A DNA stretch of 64,000 nt, taken from Microbacterium ureisolvens (GTDB lineage Bacteria; Actinomycetota; Actinomycetes; Actinomycetales; Microbacteriaceae). Under the pieces are notes generated by a model. It did not search any database, was not told the DNA's origin, and saw only the letters and a program-made list of their open reading frames with translations. Positions 17,239 through 25,750 of the stretch are shown here, piece after piece; positions within the stretch are counted from its first letter, which is position 1, and each line of letters opens with the position of its first letter. The stretch lies in NCBI RefSeq assembly GCF_015278315.1, contig NZ_JADIJE010000008.1, forward strand, positions 62,001 through 126,000, in the 5' to 3' direction. A program made the position numbers and the translations under genes.

Positions 17239-19053
17239 ATGGCACATCTTCTGGGGGCCGAGGCCCTGCACCTGGAGTTCCCGACGAAAGTGGTCTTCGA
17301 CCGCGTGTCGCTGGGCATCGACGAGGGCGACCGCATCGGCGTGGTCGGACGCAACGGCGACGGCAAGTCGAGCCTGCTGGCGATGCTCGCCGGCCGGCTC
17401 GAACCGGACGGCGGCCGGGTGACCGTGCGCGGGGGAGTGCGCGTCGGCGTGCTCGACCAGGCCGACACCCTCGACGACGCGCTCACGGTGCGCGAGGCCG
17501 TCGTCGGCGATCGCCCGGACCACGAATGGGCCGGCGATGCCCGCACGCGCGACGTCATCGCGGGACTGCTCGGCGACCTCTCATGGGACGGACCCATCGC
17601 CGGACTCTCGGGCGGCCAGCGCCGGCGGGTGTCGCTCGCGGCGCTCCTCGTCGGCGATCACGACGTGATCTTCCTCGACGAGCCGACCAACCACCTCGAT
17701 GTGGAGGCCATCGCCTGGCTCGCCGAGCACATCAAGCGACGCTGGCCGGCGAATCAGGGAGGCCTCCTCGTCGTGACCCACGACCGGTGGTTCCTCGACG
17801 AGGTGTGCAACACGACGTGGGAGGTGCACGACCGCATCGTCGAGCCCTTCGAGGGCGGCTACGCGGCCTACATCCTCCAGCGCGTGGAGCGCGACCGGCA
17901 GGCTGCCGTCATCGAGCAGCGCCGCCAGAACCTCGCTCGCAAAGAGCTCGCGTGGCTGCGTCGCGGCGCGCCCGCGCGCACGTCGAAGCCGAAGTTCCGC
18001 ATCGACGCCGCCAACGTGCTCATCGCCGACGTGCCCGAGATCCGCGACGCCACCGAGCTGCGCTCGCTCGCGGTGTCGCGCCTGGGCAAGGACGTCGTCG
18101 ACCTCCTCGACGCCGCGGTCTCCTACGACGGGCGCGAGGTGCTGCATCCCGTCGAGTGGCGCATCGCCCCCGGCGAGCGCACCGGGATCCTCGGCGTCAA
18201 CGGCGCGGGCAAGTCGACCCTGCTCGGTCTGGTGGCCGGTGATGTCGAGCCGACCGCGGGGCGTGTCAAGCGCGGCAAGACCGTGAAGGTCGCCACCCTC
18301 ACGCAGCGGCTCGACGAGCTCGAGGAGCACCTCGACGACCCCGTGCGCGTCGTCATCTCGCGGCTGCGCACGACGTACACCTTCGGCAGCGGATCCAAGG
18401 CGCAGGAGCTCACCCCCGGCCAGCTGCTGGAGAGCATGGGGTTCCAGAGCGCGCAGCTCTCCACGCCGGTCAAGGATCTCTCGGGCGGCCAGAAGCGCCG
18501 GCTGCAGCTCCTGCTGATCCTCCTCGAGCAGCCGAACGTGCTGATCCTCGACGAGCCGACCAACGACCTCGACACCGACATGCTCGCCGCCATCGAGGAT
18601 CTCCTGGACTCGTGGCCCGGCACGCTCCTGGTCGTCTCGCACGACCGGTACTTCATCGAGCGCGTCACCGACCAGCAGTACGCGATCCTCGGCGGCCACC
18701 TGCGTCATCTTCCGGGCGGCGTCGACGAGTACCTGCGTCTGCGCGAGCGCGAGAAGTCGGCGCCTGCCGCAACCTCGAAGGCGACGGATGCCGCGGCCGC
18801 GGCATCCGTCCCGTCCCCGGCGTCGGCGCTGTCGGGGCAGGAGCTGCGCGCCGCGCAGAAGGAGGTCGCCGCGCTCGAGCGCCGCCTCGAGAAGCTCGAG
18901 GGGCAGATCGCCGCCGCGCGCACCGCGCTGGCCGACCACGACCAGTCGGACTACGTCGGCCTCGGCGCCGAGATGGCGCGCATCGGCGAGCTCGAGAAGG
19001 AGCGCGACGGCGTCGAGGAGCGCTGGTTCGAGGTCACCGAGCAGATCGGCTGA
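17239..19053 (+). CDS. ABC-F family ATPase (Uup/EttA-like)
   Basis: A 604-residue soluble twin-ATPase without membrane segments. Walker A motifs are GRNGDGKSS and GVNGAGKST, signatures LSGGQRRR and LSGGQKRR, and Walker B motifs VIFLDEPTNHLD and VLILDEPTNDLD. A long C-terminal coiled coil (about residues 530-604) follows an Ala-rich linker, as in Uup-type proteins that act on ribosomes or branched DNA. The linker codons contain a 28-bp perfect DNA palindrome. The -10 box TAGCCT (17224-17229) is 9 nt before the ATG. This gene follows ispE in many actinobacteria. Confidence 0.92.
   Translation: MAHLLGAEALHLEFPTKVVFDRVSLGIDEGDRIGVVGRNGDGKSSLLAMLAGRLEPDGGRVTVRGGVRVGVLDQADTLDDALTVREAVVGDRPDHEWAGDARTRDVIAGLLGDLSWDGPIAGLSGGQRRRVSLAALLVGDHDVIFLDEPTNHLDVEAIAWLAEHIKRRWPANQGGLLVVTHDRWFLDEVCNTTWEVHDRIVEPFEGGYAAYILQRVERDRQAAVIEQRRQNLARKELAWLRRGAPARTSKPKFRIDAANVLIADVPEIRDATELRSLAVSRLGKDVVDLLDAAVSYDGREVLHPVEWRIAPGERTGILGVNGAGKSTLLGLVAGDVEPTAGRVKRGKTVKVATLTQRLDELEEHLDDPVRVVISRLRTTYTFGSGSKAQELTPGQLLESMGFQSAQLSTPVKDLSGGQKRRLQLLLILLEQPNVLILDEPTNDLDTDMLAAIEDLLDSWPGTLLVVSHDRYFIERVTDQQYAILGGHLRHLPGGVDEYLRLREREKSAPAATSKATDAAAAASVPSPASALSGQELRAAQKEVAALERRLEKLEGQIAAARTALADHDQSDYVGLGAEMARIGELEKERDGVEERWFEVTEQIG
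18783..18810. repeat. 28-bp perfect palindrome inside the ABC-F gene
   Basis: Half-site GACGGATGCCGCGG followed directly by its exact reverse complement; it encodes the Ala-rich linker TDAAAAASV. It joins one GGATGCC and one GGCATCC heptamer, words that are unusually frequent across the window. Confidence 0.85.
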
Positions 19054-19176
19054 TAGCCCGAACTCCTCGAGCTTCGGCGGTGTCCACGGCATCCTCGACG
19101 AGTCAGCGGCGTGCTGGCAGGTCCTCCGGAGTGCGCACTGCCGTGCCCGCCACCTCGCGGTCGCGCCGGTCCGCGC

Positions 19177-19680
19177 TCAGTCGGCCGAGTCGAACCCCAG
19201 ACTGAGCTTGCGCAGCAGGGCGGCCAGTCGCTCGCGGTCGGCGCGCGAGAGGCTGTCGAGGAGGAGCGCTTCGGCGTCGACGAGTCGCGTGATGGCGGCA
19301 TCCACGCGGATCCGTCCTTCATCGGTGAGGGTGACCAGCACGCTGCGGCCGTCGTCGGGATCCGCTTCGCGGCGCACCAGGCGACGCCCCACCAGGCGGT
19401 CGATGCGGTTGGTCATCGTGCCGCTCGAGACGAGCGTCTGCAGCAGCAGCTGCTTGGGGCTCAGCTGGAACGGCTCGCCCGCGCGCCGCAGCGCCGACAG
19501 CACGTCCCACTCCCACGGCTCCAGCTCGCTGCGCTTGAACGCGTCGCGCCGCGCGCGGTCGAGGTGCCGCGAGAGGCGGTCGACCCGCGACAGCACGCCG
19601 AGGGGAGAGAAGTCGAGGTCGGGGCGCTGCGTGGTCCACGCCTCGACGATGCGGTCCACCTCGTCGCTCTGCGCCGTCAT
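19177..19680 (-). CDS. MarR-family transcriptional regulator
   Basis: A 167-residue winged-helix regulator. Helices around EPWEWDVLSALRRAG, recognition region PKQLLLQTLVSSGTMTNRIDRL and wing VRREADPDDGRSVLVTLTDEG are canonical. ATG 19680 lies 6 nt after GATAAT on the minus strand, so a leaderless start fits. No divergent effector gene is adjacent (tRNA-Gln and glmU follow), so the target is unknown and may lie elsewhere. Confidence 0.88.
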   Translation of the reverse strand: MTAQSDEVDRIVEAWTTQRPDLDFSPLGVLSRVDRLSRHLDRARRDAFKRSELEPWEWDVLSALRRAGEPFQLSPKQLLLQTLVSSGTMTNRIDRLVGRRLVRREADPDDGRSVLVTLTDEGRIRVDAAITRLVDAEALLLDSLSRADRERLAALLRKLSLGFDSAD

Positions 19681-19779
19681 GCCCCCATTATCCCGAGCCA
19701 GCCGCTTCGACGAGCTCAGCGACAGGTGCGCGGTCTGGCAGACTTGTCGGGCGGCGCCCGGCACCCGGAATCGTCGCGG

Positions 19780-19851
19780 TCCGCCGTGGTGTAATGGCAG
19801 CACGACAGCCTTTGGAGCTGTGAGGTCTAGGTTCGAGTCCTGGCGGCGGAG
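19780..19851 (+). tRNA. tRNA-Gln (anticodon TTG)
   Basis: A 72-nt gene folding into a full cloverleaf: acceptor TCCGCCG/CGGCGGA with discriminator G at 19851, anticodon stem ACAGC/GCTGT around loop CTTTGGA (anticodon TTG at 19812-19814), and T-arm CTAGG-TTCGAGT-CCTGG. No CCA is encoded. Only one nucleotide separates its last base from the glmU start codon. Confidence 0.97.
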
Positions 19852-19852
19852 C

Positions 19853-21325
19853 ATGACCGACACCCCCCGCGACAACGCACTGGCCGTCATCGTCCTCGCT
19901 GCCGGCCAGGGCACCCGCATGAAGTCGACGCTGCCCAAGGTGCTGCACCGCATCGGCGGCCGCCCCCTCGTCGGGCACGTGCTCGACACCGCCCTCGCCC
20001 TCGAGCCGGACCGCCTGGTGGTGGTCGTGCGGCACGAGCGCGACCTCGTCGCCGACGCGGTGAGCAGCGCGGTCCCCGCAGCGGTCGTCGTCGACCAGGA
20101 CGACATCCCCGGCACCGGACGCGCCGTCGAGGTCGCCCTCGATGCGCTCGAGGACTTCGCCGGGGACGTGCTGGTGCTGAGCGCCGACGTGCCGCTCCTG
20201 GAGGCCGATACGCTCGCCACCCTCGTGGCCACCCACCGCCACGGCGCCGTCGCGGCGACGCTCCTGAGCGCCTCGGTCGACGACGCCACCGGGTACGGCC
20301 GCGTGATCCGCGACGCGGACGGCACCGTGTCGCGCATCGTCGAGCAGAAGGATGCCACGGCGGACGAGGCATCCGTCACCGAGATCAACGCCGGCGTCTA
20401 CGTGTTCCAGGCGACGGCGCTGCGCACCGAGCTGGCACTCGTGGGCACCGCCAACGCGCAGGGCGAGAAGTACCTCACCGACGTGGTCGCGCTGCTGCGC
20501 GGCGACGGGTTCGCCGTCGCCGCCCAGTCGGCTCCGGATGCCGCGGCCGCCCTCGGCGTCAACGACCGCGTCCAGCTGGCGGAGGCCGCCCGCGTGCTCA
20601 ACGCGCGGACCGTCCGGCGCTGGCAGCTGGAGGGCGCCACGATCCTCGACCCCGCCACCACGTGGATCGACGTCGACGCGAAGCTCGCCCCCGACGTGAC
20701 GGTGCTGCCGAACACGCACATCCTGCGCGCCACCGTGATCGCCTCGGGCGCGATCGTCGGCCCCGACACCAGCCTCGTGGACTGCGAGGTGGGGGAGGAC
20801 GCCACCGTCACCCGCACCGATGCGACCCTCGCCGTCATCGGCGCCCGCGCAACCGTCGGCCCCTTCGCCTACATCCGCCCCGGCACGTACCTCGGCGACA
20901 ACGGCAAGATCGGCACCTTCGTCGAGACGAAGAACTCCACCATCGGCGAGGGCAGCAAGGTGCCGCACCTGTCGTACATCGGCGACACGACGATCGGCAG
21001 GCATGTCAATCTCGGAGCGGGCGCGATCACCGCGAACTACGACGACATCGCCAAGCACCGCACCGAGATCGGCGACGAGGTGCACTCCGGCTCGCACAAC
21101 GTCTTCGTGGCGCCCGTTAGGATCGGAGACGGCGCGAAGACCGGGGCAGGGGCGGTCATCCGCAAGGATGTGCCCGCCGGTGCCCTCGCTCTCAGCGTCG
21201 CCCCTCAGCGCAACGTCGAGGGTTGGGTCGAGAAGAACAGGCCGGGAACCGGGGCGGCGGATGTCGCAGCCAAGGCCCGCAGCGCACAGAAGGCGGACGA
21301 TGGCGCGCAAGAAGAAGACCGTTGA
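19853..21325 (+). CDS. glmU: Bifunctional GlcN-1-P acetyltransferase / GlcNAc-1-P uridyltransferase
   Basis: Makes UDP-GlcNAc for peptidoglycan and wall polymers. The 490-residue protein has the uridyltransferase domain (VIVLAAGQGTRMKSTLPKVLH, DQDDIPGTGRAV, then EINAGVYVF) and a C-terminal left-handed beta-helix acetyltransferase domain (VETKNSTIGEGSKVPHLSYIGD, GAGAITANYD). The ATG at 19853 is one base after tRNA-Gln, so there is no room for a ribosome-binding site; after tRNA 3' processing the mRNA would be nearly leaderless. The end overlaps prs by 26 bp. Confidence 0.95.
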   Translation: MTDTPRDNALAVIVLAAGQGTRMKSTLPKVLHRIGGRPLVGHVLDTALALEPDRLVVVVRHERDLVADAVSSAVPAAVVVDQDDIPGTGRAVEVALDALEDFAGDVLVLSADVPLLEADTLATLVATHRHGAVAATLLSASVDDATGYGRVIRDADGTVSRIVEQKDATADEASVTEINAGVYVFQATALRTELALVGTANAQGEKYLTDVVALLRGDGFAVAAQSAPDAAAALGVNDRVQLAEAARVLNARTVRRWQLEGATILDPATTWIDVDAKLAPDVTVLPNTHILRATVIASGAIVGPDTSLVDCEVGEDATVTRTDATLAVIGARATVGPFAYIRPGTYLGDNGKIGTFVETKNSTIGEGSKVPHLSYIGDTTIGRHVNLGAGAITANYDDIAKHRTEIGDEVHSGSHNVFVAPVRIGDGAKTGAGAVIRKDVPAGALALSVAPQRNVEGWVEKNRPGTGAADVAAKARSAQKADDGAQEEDR

Positions 21326-22334
21326 GCTCGACCGGGCGAACGACATCGCCCCGGGACTCGTCGCGAAGACGAAGAAGCGCCTCGTGGTCGCACGGGGAAG
21401 CTCCCACCCCGAGCTCGCGGCCGAGGTCGCCGCGCAGCTGAGCACGGAACTCGTCCCCACCGAGTACCGCACGTTCGCGTCGGGCGAGATCCTCACGCGC
21501 TTCGAGGTCTCGATCCGCGGCTGCGACCTGTTCCTCATCCAGAGCTTCGGGCCGCCGGTCAACGAGTGGATGATGGAGACCCTCATCATGCTCGACGCCG
21601 CCAAGCGCGCGTCGGCCAAGCGCATCACGGTGGTCGCGCCGTACTTCCCGTACTCGCGTCAGGACAAGAAAGGACGCGGCCGCGAGCCGATCAGCGCGCG
21701 CCTGGTCGCTGATCTGTTCAAGACGGCGGGCGCCGACCGCGTCATGAGCGTCGACCTGCACGCCGCGCAGATCCAGGGCTTCTTCGACGGGCCCGTCGAC
21801 CACCTGTTCGCGAAGCCGGTGCTGCTGGAGTACTTCGAGAACACCCTCAGCGACGCCGACCGCGAGCGACTGACGGTCGTCTCGCCCGACACGGGCCGCG
21901 TGCGCGTCGCCGACCAGTGGTCCGACAGCCTCGGGGCGCCGCTGGCGATCATCCACAAGCGCCGCGACCCCAACGTCGCCAACCAGGTCACCGTCAACGA
22001 AATCGTCGGCGCCGTCGACGGACGCGTGTGCCTCCTCGTCGACGACATGATCGACACCGGCGGCACGATCGTCAAGGCGGCCGAGGCGCTCAAGGCCAAC
22101 GGCGCCGTCAAGGTCATCGTCGCCGCCACGCACGCGATCTTCAGCGACCCGGCCGCCACCCGCCTGCAGAGTCCGGCGATCGACGAGGTGGTGGTGACCG
22201 ACACGGTGCCGATCCCTGCCGAGAAGCGCTTCTCGACCCTTACGATTCTGCCTATCGCACCGTTGCTCGCGCGTGCGATCCACGAAGTGTTCGAGGACGG
22301 CTCCGTCACCAGCATGTTCGACGGCGCCGCCTGA
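21300..22334 (+). CDS. prs: Ribose-phosphate pyrophosphokinase
   Basis: Makes PRPP from ribose-5-phosphate and ATP for nucleotide, histidine and tryptophan synthesis. The 344-residue class I enzyme shows PYFPYSRQDKK, the catalytic flexible loop region, VDLHAAQIQGFF, and the PRPP-binding VCLLVDDMIDTGGTIVKA. It carries about 20 extra basic N-terminal residues (MARKKKTVELDR). ATG 21300 overlaps glmU by 26 bp in another frame, a coupling also common in relatives. Confidence 0.95.
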   Translation: MARKKKTVELDRANDIAPGLVAKTKKRLVVARGSSHPELAAEVAAQLSTELVPTEYRTFASGEILTRFEVSIRGCDLFLIQSFGPPVNEWMMETLIMLDAAKRASAKRITVVAPYFPYSRQDKKGRGREPISARLVADLFKTAGADRVMSVDLHAAQIQGFFDGPVDHLFAKPVLLEYFENTLSDADRERLTVVSPDTGRVRVADQWSDSLGAPLAIIHKRRDPNVANQVTVNEIVGAVDGRVCLLVDDMIDTGGTIVKAAEALKANGAVKVIVAATHAIFSDPAATRLQSPAIDEVVVTDTVPIPAEKRFSTLTILPIAPLLARAIHEVFEDGSVTSMFDGAA

Positions 22335-22391
22335 CGCCGGCACCGGGTCGAGACACCGGCTCCGCGGCGGCGACGGAAGGACGAGACATCC

Positions 22392-25190
22392 ATGACGCAG
22401 CCGCTGAGCCCCGCACCGCTGACGGAGGCGCGGCTGACCGTCGCCCGCCCCTGGGCACTGCCGGTCGACGACGTGCTGGCTCACCTCGAGGCCGACGCGG
22501 GCGGACTGCGCGCCGATGACGCGGCGGCGCGACTGGAGATCGCCGGTCCGAACCGGCTGCCGGAGCCCGCGCGCAAGCCCGCGGTGCTGCGCTTCCTCTC
22601 GCACTTCAACGACACGCTGATCTACATCCTGCTCGGCGCCGCCGTGATCAAGGCGCTCATGGGCGACTGGCTGGACTTCTGGGTCATCATGGTCGTCGCG
22701 ATCATCAACGCGGTGATCGGCTACATCCAGGAGGGGCGGGCCGAGAAGGCCCTGGCCGGAATCCGGGGGATGATCTCGGCGGACGCCAGCGTGCGCCGCG
22801 ACGGCGGCTGGGTCACCGTCACGGCAGCCGATCTGGTGCCCGGCGACGTCGTGCGGCTCATGCCCGGAGACAAGGTCCCCGCCGACCTGCGGCTGCTGCA
22901 GTCGTTCCAGCTGCGCATCGACGAGGCGGCGCTCACGGGGGAGTCCGTGCCGTCGTCGAAGACGACCGATCCCGTCGCAGCGGAGGCGGGTGTCGGCGAC
23001 CGCGGATCGATGGCCTTCTCGGGCACGATCGTGAGCGCCGGACAGGGACGCGGCGTCGTGACCGCGACCGCCACCGACACCGAGCTCGGACGCATCCAGA
23101 GCCTGGCCGACGAAGCCGACGCGCTGGCGACGCCGCTCACCAGGCAGCTCGACAGCTTCGGACGTGTGCTCACCGTGGTCATCCTGGGCATGGCGGCGGT
23201 CATGCTGATGATCGGGCGCTTCCTGCACGGGATGCCGTTCGACGAGATCATCTCGGCGGCCGTCGGGTTCGCGGTGGCGGCGATCCCGGAGGGCCTTCCC
23301 GCGCTCGTGACGATCACGCTCGCGATCGGCGTGCAGCAGATGGCACGTCACAACGCCATCACCCGCAAGCTCCCCGCCGTGGAGGCACTGGGCTCGGTCA
23401 CCACGGTGTGCTCCGACAAGACCGGCACGCTGACCCGCAACGAGATGACGGTGCGCCACATCGTCACCCCGCTGGCGGAGTACGACGTCACCGGCCTCGG
23501 CTACGTCCCCGAGGGCGAGATCGTCCGCGTCGGCGAAGCCGCGACGGCGGAGACCACCGCGGCCGACTCACCGTCGGCCGACCGTGGCGACCTGGCAGCC
23601 ATCCTCGCGATCGCCACCTTGTGCAACGACGCGCACATCGTGCGCGGCGACGACGGCGCGTGGACCCTCGTGGGCGAGCCGACCGAGGGCGCGCTGAAGG
23701 TCGTGGCGATGAAGGGCGGCGTCGGGAGTGCCGGCGGACGCCGCGTCGCGGTGATCCCCTTCGACTCGGCCAACAAGCTGATGGCGACCCTCAACGAGGG
23801 TGCGCGATCGGGCGGCGCTTCGGGGGAGGTCTCACGCGCCATCCTGGTGAAGGGCGCTCCCGACCGGCTGCTGGAGCGCTCGCTCACCCAGCGCGGGGCG
23901 GACGGCGCCGAGCCCCTCGATCTGGCGCGCTGGGAGCAGGCGATCGCGCGCCTCAGCGGTCAAGGGCTGCGAGTGCTGGCCGCGGCCCGCAAGCCCGTGC
24001 GGGCCACGACCGACGAGTTCGCCCTCGACGACCTGGTCGACCTCGAGTTCCTGGGCCTATGGGGCATCGTCGACCCGCCCCGGCCTGAGGCCGTCGAGGC
24101 GATCGCCGACTGCCACGCCGCCGGCATCCGCGTGAAGATGATCACGGGCGATCACGCCGGTACAGCGCTCGCGATCGCGAACGAGATGGGCCTGGCGGGC
24201 GCCGACGCGGACGTGCTGACGGGCGCCGAGCTCGAGGCTCTCAGCCAGGAGCAGCTGCGCGAGGTGGTGCGCGACGTCGACGTATATGCGCGCACCAGCC
24301 CCGAGCACAAGATCCGCATCGTGCGGGCGCTGCAGTCCCACGGCGAGGTCGTCGCGATGACCGGGGACGGGGTGAACGACGCACCCGCGCTGACGCGCGC
24401 CGACGTCGGCATCGCGATGGGCATCAAGGGCACCGAGGCCACCAAGGAGGCCGCCGAGTTCGTCCTCGCGGACGACAATTTCGCGACGATCCGCAGCGCG
24501 ATCGCCGAAGGGCGGCGCATCTACGACAACCTCCGCAAATCCGTGGTCTTCCTCCTGCCTACGAACGGCGCGCAGTCGCTCGTCATCCTGGTCGCGGTGG
24601 TGTTCGGACTGGCGCTGCCGGTGACGAGCGTGCAGGTGCTGTGGGTCAACATGATCACGGCCGTCACCCTCTCGCTCGCACTCGCCTACGAGCCGGCGGA
24701 GCGGGGCATCATGCGACGGCCGCCGCGGGCTACGGGCGGCCCGATCATCAACCGCGGCGAGCTCGGATTCATCCTCGTCGTATCGCTCCTCATCGGCGGC
24801 GCCACCATGGGCGTCTTCTACGGTGTGGTGGCGACCGGTGTCGACATCGAGGTCGCCCGCACCGAGGCCGTCCTCATGCTCGCGCTCGGACAGCTCGCTT
24901 ATCTGCTCAACTGCCGCTTCCTCACCCGCTCGAGCCTCACCCTCGACGTGCTGCGCGGCAACCGGGCCGTGTGGTTGTCGGCGCTCGCGCTCGTCGTGCT
25001 GCAGCTCGTCTACACCTACGTTCCCTTCATGAACGTGCTCTTCGACTCACGACCGCTGGCCCCCGCAGACTGGATCGTCCCGATCGGCGCGTCGATCGGC
25101 ATCTTCCTGGCGGTCGAGGCGCTGAAGGCGGTGCTGCGGGCGCGGTCCTCCTCATCGCTCGCGGCGGGCTCGCTCAAAGGCGGCTCATAG
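22392..25190 (+). CDS. P-type cation-transporting ATPase, P2A/CtpF-like
   Basis: A 932-residue membrane pump that exports a cation using ATP. It has the actuator LTGESVP, the phosphorylation site CSDKTGTLT with Asp342, MITGDHAGTA, and the hinge GDGVNDAPAL. M4 reads AAIPEGLP, as in Ca-type pumps, but M6 reads WVNMITAVTLSLALAYEP: the Asp that binds Ca in SERCA is replaced by Ala, as I recall for mycobacterial CtpF. Ca, Mn or Na are possible substrates. ATG 22392 follows GGAAGGA. It probably extends the glmU-prs operon. Confidence 0.88.
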   Translation: MTQPLSPAPLTEARLTVARPWALPVDDVLAHLEADAGGLRADDAAARLEIAGPNRLPEPARKPAVLRFLSHFNDTLIYILLGAAVIKALMGDWLDFWVIMVVAIINAVIGYIQEGRAEKALAGIRGMISADASVRRDGGWVTVTAADLVPGDVVRLMPGDKVPADLRLLQSFQLRIDEAALTGESVPSSKTTDPVAAEAGVGDRGSMAFSGTIVSAGQGRGVVTATATDTELGRIQSLADEADALATPLTRQLDSFGRVLTVVILGMAAVMLMIGRFLHGMPFDEIISAAVGFAVAAIPEGLPALVTITLAIGVQQMARHNAITRKLPAVEALGSVTTVCSDKTGTLTRNEMTVRHIVTPLAEYDVTGLGYVPEGEIVRVGEAATAETTAADSPSADRGDLAAILAIATLCNDAHIVRGDDGAWTLVGEPTEGALKVVAMKGGVGSAGGRRVAVIPFDSANKLMATLNEGARSGGASGEVSRAILVKGAPDRLLERSLTQRGADGAEPLDLARWEQAIARLSGQGLRVLAAARKPVRATTDEFALDDLVDLEFLGLWGIVDPPRPEAVEAIADCHAAGIRVKMITGDHAGTALAIANEMGLAGADADVLTGAELEALSQEQLREVVRDVDVYARTSPEHKIRIVRALQSHGEVVAMTGDGVNDAPALTRADVGIAMGIKGTEATKEAAEFVLADDNFATIRSAIAEGRRIYDNLRKSVVFLLPTNGAQSLVILVAVVFGLALPVTSVQVLWVNMITAVTLSLALAYEPAERGIMRRPPRATGGPIINRGELGFILVVSLLIGGATMGVFYGVVATGVDIEVARTEAVLMLALGQLAYLLNCRFLTRSSLTLDVLRGNRAVWLSALALVVLQLVYTYVPFMNVLFDSRPLAPADWIVPIGASIGIFLAVEALKAVLRARSSSSLAAGSLKGGS

Positions 25191-25271
25191 GACCGGTTGA
25201 CAGGATCGTGAGCGACGCAGACCGCGTCGCGCACCATTCACACGAGCCAGACCCGAGCCAGGAGGACCGTC

Positions 25272-25748
25272 ATGATCCGCACCGCACTCGCTTCCCGCCC
25301 TGTCCGCGCCGGCGCGGCGCTCTCCGCCGCCGCCGGCATCGCGCTCCTCGCCGGATGTGCGCCCACCGCATCCGAGGCCGAAGAGCCGACGACCACCGAC
25401 GCGGAGACCTCCGAGTCCACCGACTCGGGCTCGGCGGGCTCCGGGTCGGGCTCGTACGCCGACGGCACCTACACCGCCGAGGGGTCGTACGCGACGCCCG
25501 AGTCGGTCGAGAAGATCACCGTCACGGTGACCCTCGCCGACGACGTGATCACCGATGTCGAGGTGACCGGAGACCCGCAGAAGCGCGAGTCGGAGCAGTA
25601 CCAGGGCCAGTTCATCGGCGGCATCGCCGACGTCGTCGTCGGTGAGGACATCGACGACATCCAGGTCAGCCGCGTCGCCGGCTCGTCGCTCACCAGCAAC
25701 GGCTTCAACGAGGCGATCGAGTCGATCAAGACCGAGGCCGCGGGCTAG
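25272..25748 (+). CDS. FMN-binding-domain lipoprotein
   Basis: A 158-residue exported lipoprotein with signal peptide, lipobox LLAGC (Cys29), a Ser/Thr/Glu/Gly-rich linker to about residue 62, then one FMN_bind domain ending VAGSSLTSNGFNEAIESI. In this family FMN is esterified to a Thr near the C-terminus; Thr141 is the candidate acceptor, though the site is SSLT rather than the common SGAT. It would carry electrons outside the membrane. ATG 25272 follows GGAGG, and apbE starts 2 nt after its stop, which supports a flavinylated role. Confidence 0.88.
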   Translation: MIRTALASRPVRAGAALSAAAGIALLAGCAPTASEAEEPTTTDAETSESTDSGSAGSGSGSYADGTYTAEGSYATPESVEKITVTVTLADDVITDVEVTGDPQKRESEQYQGQFIGGIADVVVGEDIDDIQVSRVAGSSLTSNGFNEAIESIKTEAAG

Positions 25749-25750
25749 AT

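Noticed and set aside
18783-18810. Palindrome considered only as a restriction-site cluster
   Set aside because: It does contain an 8-bp restriction palindrome, but symmetry extends to 28 bp, so a site coincidence does not explain it.
18788-19852. Long in-frame extension upstream of glmU
   Set aside because: It would read through the ABC-F 3' end, the MarR gene on the other strand and tRNA-Gln; the GlmU family start fits ATG 19853.
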